The notes beneath the pieces were generated by a model, which was not told the DNA's origin, searched no databases, and worked only from the letters and a program-made list of their open reading frames with translations. From Lysobacter sp. (GTDB taxonomy: Bacteria; Pseudomonadota; Gammaproteobacteria; Xanthomonadales; Xanthomonadaceae): a stretch of 64,000 bases of DNA. Shown piece by piece: positions 60,509 through 64,000 of the stretch (position 1 is the stretch's first letter; every line of letters starts with the position of its first letter). Where the stretch lies: positions 1 to 64,000 of the forward strand of contig JAHCAU010000018.1 in the NCBI GenBank assembly GCA_019634715.1, given 5' to 3'. Position numbers and translations under genes: made by a program.

Positions 60509-61504
60509 ATGAATCCGTCGTCCCACGCCATGCCCTCCTGCGTCGTCAACTGCGCGGTCTACCGCGACGGCGTCCGCACCGACATCACCCTCGACCAGAT
60601 CAGCGACGTGCTGTCCGTCGACGACCACAGCTTCGTCTGGGTCGGCCTGTACGAACCCGAGGAGGCCCAGCTCGACAAGCTGCAGGAGGAGTTCAACCTG
60701 CACGACCTCGCCATCGAAGACGCGCACCACGCCCACCAGCGCCCGAAGATCGAGGCCTACGGCAACTCGCTGTTCCTCGCCGTGCACACCGCGCAGCTGG
60801 TCGAAGGCCACATCCGCTTCGGCGAAACCCACGTCTTCGTCGGCCCGCGCTTCCTGGTCACCGTGCGCCATGGCGCCTCGCTGTCGTACCGCCACGTCCG
60901 CGCCCGCTTCGAGCGCGAACCCGAACTGCTCGCGCAGGGCCCGGCCTTTGCGCTGTACGGCATCCTCGACTTCATCGTCGACAACTACCAGCCGATCGTG
61001 AACGAGTTCCGCGACGAACTGAACGCGCTCGAACACGAGATCCTCGCCGCCAACTGGCGCCGCGACACCATCGTCAAGCTCTACGAGCTCAAAAAGGAGC
61101 TCACCCAGATGCGGCTCGCGGTCGCCCCGCTGCAGGACATCCTCGCCCAGCTCACCCGCACGCAGATGACCCAGGTCACCGAGGAAGCCAAGCTCTACTT
61201 CCGCGACGTGCTCGACCACGTCGTGCGCCTCAACGACATGATCGACACTCTGCGCGAGATGCTCACCGCCGCGATGAGCGTGAACCTCTCCATGGTCACC
61301 ATCCAGCAGGGCGAAACCGTCAAGAAGCTCGCCGGCTGGGCCGCCCTGCTCGCCGCCCCCACCCTGATCGCCAGCTGGTACGGCATGAACTTCGAATTCA
61401 TGCCCGAACTGAAAGGCAAGTACAGCTACCCCATCCTCATCGGCAGCGTCGCCGTCGTCTGCATCGTGCTGTACCGGTATCTGAAGAAGGTGCGGTGGCT
61501 CTAG
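60509..61504 (+). CDS. corA: Magnesium/cobalt transporter CorA
   Basis: A 331-residue inner-membrane channel with a large N-terminal cytoplasmic domain and two C-terminal helices. The pore motif YGMNFEFMPELKGKYSYPI includes the GMN signature, and a lysine-rich KKVRWL end follows TM2. It takes up Mg2+ (and Co2+, Ni2+) as a pentamer. ATG 60509. Stands alone after a REP pair. Confidence 0.96.
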   Translation: MNPSSHAMPSCVVNCAVYRDGVRTDITLDQISDVLSVDDHSFVWVGLYEPEEAQLDKLQEEFNLHDLAIEDAHHAHQRPKIEAYGNSLFLAVHTAQLVEGHIRFGETHVFVGPRFLVTVRHGASLSYRHVRARFEREPELLAQGPAFALYGILDFIVDNYQPIVNEFRDELNALEHEILAANWRRDTIVKLYELKKELTQMRLAVAPLQDILAQLTRTQMTQVTEEAKLYFRDVLDHVVRLNDMIDTLREMLTAAMSVNLSMVTIQQGETVKKLAGWAALLAAPTLIASWYGMNFEFMPELKGKYSYPILIGSVAVVCIVLYRYLKKVRWL

Positions 61505-61544
61505 GCGACATCACTTCGCAAATGGCCGCCTGCTTGCGACGCAA

Positions 61545-61573
61545 GAAAACGGGCCGCCTGTCGGCGGCCCGTT
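61545..61573 (-). terminator. Terminator of YolA-like gene
   Basis: On the minus strand AACGGGCCGCC-GACA-GGCGGCCCGTT followed by TTCTT; 11-bp stem, 21 bases after the stop at 61594. It can also block reading from corA. Confidence 0.8.
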
Positions 61574-61593
61574 CGCATGCGTCCTGCTTCGTT

Positions 61594-62049
61594 TCAGAGG
61601 ATATTCATTGCGTCGCTCATCGTGTTCCACGGCGAATTGATCGATGTCGTCTGATAGGTGAACGTGCCACCCTGGTAGCCATCGATGTTCCAGTAGCGCG
61701 TGAAACCGACGATGGTCTGTCCGGGTGAGCATGCCACCAGATAGTTGCTGCCGCAGAAGTTGAGGGTCTGGTAGTTGGCGCTGCTCGGCAGGGTGACGCC
61801 GTTGATCTTGGCGACGCGGCTGGTGCCGTAACCCACCTCCACCGTCACCACGCGCAGCTGCGCACCGCCGTGATCGAGCGTGGTGGAGAACTGGCTATCG
61901 GACAGGTTTTCCCAGCCCTGGTTGCTGGAGCCGACGTGGCGGATCTGAACATAGGACAGCGGTGGCGCGGATTGCGCGAAAGCGAAACTCGAAACGGCGA
62001 GCAAACCGAGTGCGGACAACGCAAGCACGATGATCCTGAACTTCGTCAT
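61594..62049 (-). CDS. Small secreted protein, YolA/DUF4879-like
   Basis: A 151-residue exported protein with signal peptide MTKFRIIVLALSALGLLAVSSFAFAQ. The mature part (LSYVQIRHVGSSNQGWENLSDSQFSTTLDHGG, split: SSNQGWENLSDSQFSTT and DHGGAQLRVVTVEVGYG) resembles the DUF4879/YolA family of small secreted beta proteins; two Cys could form one disulfide. ATG 62049 is set by the signal peptide, with GGGAAAG before it. Function unknown. Flanked by its own terminator. Confidence 0.7.
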   Translation of the reverse strand: MTKFRIIVLALSALGLLAVSSFAFAQSAPPLSYVQIRHVGSSNQGWENLSDSQFSTTLDHGGAQLRVVTVEVGYGTSRVAKINGVTLPSSANYQTLNFCGSNYLVACSPGQTIVGFTRYWNIDGYQGGTFTYQTTSINSPWNTMSDAMNIL

Positions 62050-62230
62050 GACTGACTTTCCCTGTAATGAATGATGTGACGCGCGCGAGCTGCACCACGC
62101 GCGGCCTTGCGGCCAGCCGAGCATTTCACCCTCGCGCTACGGCGTCCACTATCAGAAAAGACAGGATCGGGTGGACGCGGGAATAGCGTCAGTTACAAGC
62201 CGCATTGCCTGCAAGTCGTTGATTCGAAAC

Positions 62231-63538
62231 TCATGGACCCACCGGCATAGCACACAGCGTCGGCGTCGCCGTCGGCATCCCCGGATCGGGCAGCAGCAGC
62301 GCGCGGGTGAGCTCGGGCCATTCCTCGTCGTCCATGTAAGCCTTCACGGCGTGCGGGTGGCGCAGGCCCTGCTTCGCGAAGTTCACGACGAGCAGCCGGG
62401 GCGGCGCAATGTCCAGGTCTTCGGCGACCTGCCGGCACGACTGGCGGATCTTCACCGCCATGCAGGTGGCGCCCTTCCATCCGCAGGGAATCACGCCGTA
62501 CTTGTTGGTCGCGGCGTCGCGCTTGCTCAGACCGAGGATCAGCCGCTGCGGCACCATCGCGCGCTTGGCGGGATCGGGCTGGCCGGTCTCGGCATTGCGG
62601 AAGTAATGGCGGAACGCGATGGTCGGCTGCGCGGGCACCAGCATGGCGACGCGCAGATCCTGCAGCTGCGTGGGCGGCGCGTAGCCGGGCACCGTGCCCG
62701 CGCTGCGCTGGTGGTAGATCGCCGGCATCGCGTCGAACTGCGCGCCGGCCGAGGCATCGCCCAGCGCATTGGTGATGACGTAGGCGCCGGAGCTGTGGGT
62801 GAACACGCGCAGCGGCGTGTCGCCTTCCACCTGGGCCAGCAGGCGGCGCAGTTCCAGCCCGACCAGGTAGCCGTTGTACTGCGCGTTGTCCCAGATGAAC
62901 AGCGGCGTCCTGCCCTTCAGCCCGTCCCAGTACATGCGCACGGAGGTGATGAGCCGGCCCTCGCGCGCGGCTGCGTTGCGGAAACTGGTTTCGGCTTGCT
63001 CGTACCACGCCTGCGCATCGGCATGGTCGTTGTTGTAGCCGTGGATCAGCAGCACCACGTCGTCGTACCCGCTGCCCAGCGCCGAGATCCGCTGCGCCTC
63101 GCGCCTGCGCAGCACGCCCTGCACCGCCGCCCAGTCCGCCTCGAAATCCCCGCTCGCCGCCACGTCGGCATACGCCAGCAGCGTCGGCCAGTCCCGGTCC
63201 GTGCCCGGCGCGCGCCCCGCCTTCCATGCGTACAGGGACTTGAGGCTGGCGAAGTCCGGCGAGCCCGGCGACACGTACGGACGCGGGCCGTTCCTGACGT
63301 TGATGAAGTGCGACACATCCAGCGACACCGACGCCGGCGGGTACAGGTCGCCGTAGCGGTCCATGTAGAACGCCACCGCCTCTTCCTTCCCGCGCATGCA
63401 GTCGTTGAAGAAGACCTGCTTCGGCTTGCCGGCGCAGTCCTCGGGCAATCCCCCCTCAGAAGCAGCCTGTGCCGGCGCGGCGAGGGCGAGCCCCGTCAGG
63501 CAGAGCGCGACGAGCGCGAGCGTGTGGATGAAACGCAT
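62231..63538 (-). CDS. Secreted alpha/beta-hydrolase-like protein (435 aa)
   Basis: A 435-residue exported protein with signal peptide MRFIHTLALVALCLTGLALAAPAQA. The core VVLLIHGYNNDHADAQAWYEQ and THSSGAYVITNALGD (Ser in HSSGA) fits the DUF900-like alpha/beta hydrolase group, in which an HGxN oxyanion loop precedes the nucleophile Ser. The N-terminal third carries Cys residues and a YPPASVSLDVSHFIN stretch. Substrate unknown; esterase or lipase activity is inference. Transcribed alone after a REP-like palindrome. Confidence 0.75.
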   Translation of the reverse strand: MRFIHTLALVALCLTGLALAAPAQAASEGGLPEDCAGKPKQVFFNDCMRGKEEAVAFYMDRYGDLYPPASVSLDVSHFINVRNGPRPYVSPGSPDFASLKSLYAWKAGRAPGTDRDWPTLLAYADVAASGDFEADWAAVQGVLRRREAQRISALGSGYDDVVLLIHGYNNDHADAQAWYEQAETSFRNAAAREGRLITSVRMYWDGLKGRTPLFIWDNAQYNGYLVGLELRRLLAQVEGDTPLRVFTHSSGAYVITNALGDASAGAQFDAMPAIYHQRSAGTVPGYAPPTQLQDLRVAMLVPAQPTIAFRHYFRNAETGQPDPAKRAMVPQRLILGLSKRDAATNKYGVIPCGWKGATCMAVKIRQSCRQVAEDLDIAPPRLLVVNFAKQGLRHPHAVKAYMDDEEWPELTRALLLPDPGMPTATPTLCAMPVGP

Positions 63539-63636
63539 GACATTGACTCCCCTGTCGTTGGTGTTGCCGGGTTTTTCCTGTCGCTGGCGCGGACGAGACC
63601 GCCGGCCGTTACGTCACCGATCGGGCTCACCCGCTT

Positions 63637-63665
63637 GTGTAGGAGCGACGCGAGTCGCGAGGCTG
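63637..63665. repeat. Short REP-like palindrome
   Basis: GTAGGAGCGACGCGAGTCGCG: a GCGAC-GCGA-GTCGC hairpin (63645-63658) behind a TGTAGGA lead, a common xanthomonad intergenic repeat, distinct from the two other families here. Confidence 0.6.
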
Positions 63666-63672
63666 AAACACA

Positions 63673-64000
63673 TCACGGCCCGGCCGCAGGCCGTTCGCGA
63701 AATGCCTCGTACAGGCGCCCAGGCCCAAGCAGGATATCGAGCAGCCCCAAACGGATCCGTTCCGATGCAAGCGCCTGATTGCTCATGGACGCATGCGCTT
63801 CCTGTGCATCCATGATGGCATGCAGGAGTTCCGTACGCAGATCGGGAGAGTTCGCGAACTGTTCTTTCGAGTTGCTCAGCGCCTGGCGCTTCAGCGTCTC
63901 GTTTTCGAGCAACTTCCCCTTGATGACGCCGTCGACGTACTGCAACTGGTCCGAATCCGAGAGAGCGCCTTCGAAGAGGCCGTTGACCTTCTCGATGATC
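63673..64000 (-). CDS. hsdR: Type I restriction enzyme HsdR subunit, C-terminal part (runs off the window)
   Basis: The last 108 residues of a leftward gene that enters at the right edge. The pattern VNGLFEGALSDSDQLQYVDG, IKGKLLENETLKRQALSNSKEQF, LLHAIMDAQEAHASMSNQAL and SERIRLGLLDILLG matches the helical C-terminus of HsdR motor/nuclease subunits that contact the methylase core. The nuclease and helicase domains lie outside the window. No start is visible. It implies a type I restriction-modification locus to the right. Confidence 0.75.
   Translation of the reverse strand, partial: IIEKVNGLFEGALSDSDQLQYVDGVIKGKLLENETLKRQALSNSKEQFANSPDLRTELLHAIMDAQEAHASMSNQALASERIRLGLLDILLGPGRLYEAFRERPAAGP

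Overview
The window is chromosomal DNA from a high-GC gammaproteobacterium, most likely of the Xanthomonadales/Lysobacteraceae (Lysobacter- or Luteimonas-like). This rests on gene content and order (tgt-yajC-secD-secF, suhB/trmJ, ispG, xseA, a type I murB directly after pyrD), strongly GC-biased codon use, and many palindromic GGGCCTTCAGGCCC-type intergenic repeats with a REP-associated (RAYT) transposase. Genus and species cannot be fixed from sequence reading alone.

Left part (about 380-8,690): an AT-richer island, close to 50% GC by eye. It holds a rightward beta-class DNA methyltransferase with a ribbon-helix-helix-like N-terminus. Converging on it is a tightly coupled five-gene leftward operon, in transcription order: PLD-like/DEAD-type helicase (GTG start at 8485), a 70-residue protein, a DndD/Rad50-like ATPase with a CxxC hook, a 127-residue protein, and a 697-residue protein joining an RNA-polymerase-alpha-CTD-like module, a sigma-70 region-4-like HTH and several winged-helix/HARE-HTH-like segments. 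The genes overlap by a few bases and the methyltransferase and sigma-like genes overlap convergently by 82 bp. I read this as an anti-phage or modification system and do not recognise the gene set as a named one. A second defence gene, the C-terminus of a type I restriction HsdR subunit, enters at the right edge.

Middle part (8,690-30,500): an EF-G-like GTPase, a glycine-zipper envelope protein, an MscS-type channel, a lipoprotein, a large sulfatase, the RAYT transposase between REP clusters, tRNA-Arg(CCT), an ALDH7-type aldehyde dehydrogenase, pyrD-murB-EamA transporter, an M13 metallopeptidase and a secreted subtilisin-family protease. From 30,800 to 44,200: ispG, xseA, an alkyltransferase-like (Atl) protein, a pit/DUF47 phosphate uptake pair with a candidate Pho box, a CBS/DUF21 protein, ExoD, a membrane GGDEF-EAL protein coupled to a PhnD-like binding protein, trmJ and suhB.

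Right part (44,400-64,000): secF-secD-yajC-tgt, a ferric-iron-type ABC transporter (binding protein, permease, ATPase), an LprI-domain protein, a flavin reductase, queA and an Lrp/AsnC regulator divergent from a class III aminotransferase with a perfect 9+1+9 palindrome between them, then an alpha/beta hydrolase, a GH25 lysozyme, upp, corA, two secreted proteins and the partial hsdR. Rho-independent terminators (several with UUCG or GAAA loops) separate most transcription units. At least seven intergenic sites carry copies of the main REP family, with a second palindrome family and one MITE-like element.
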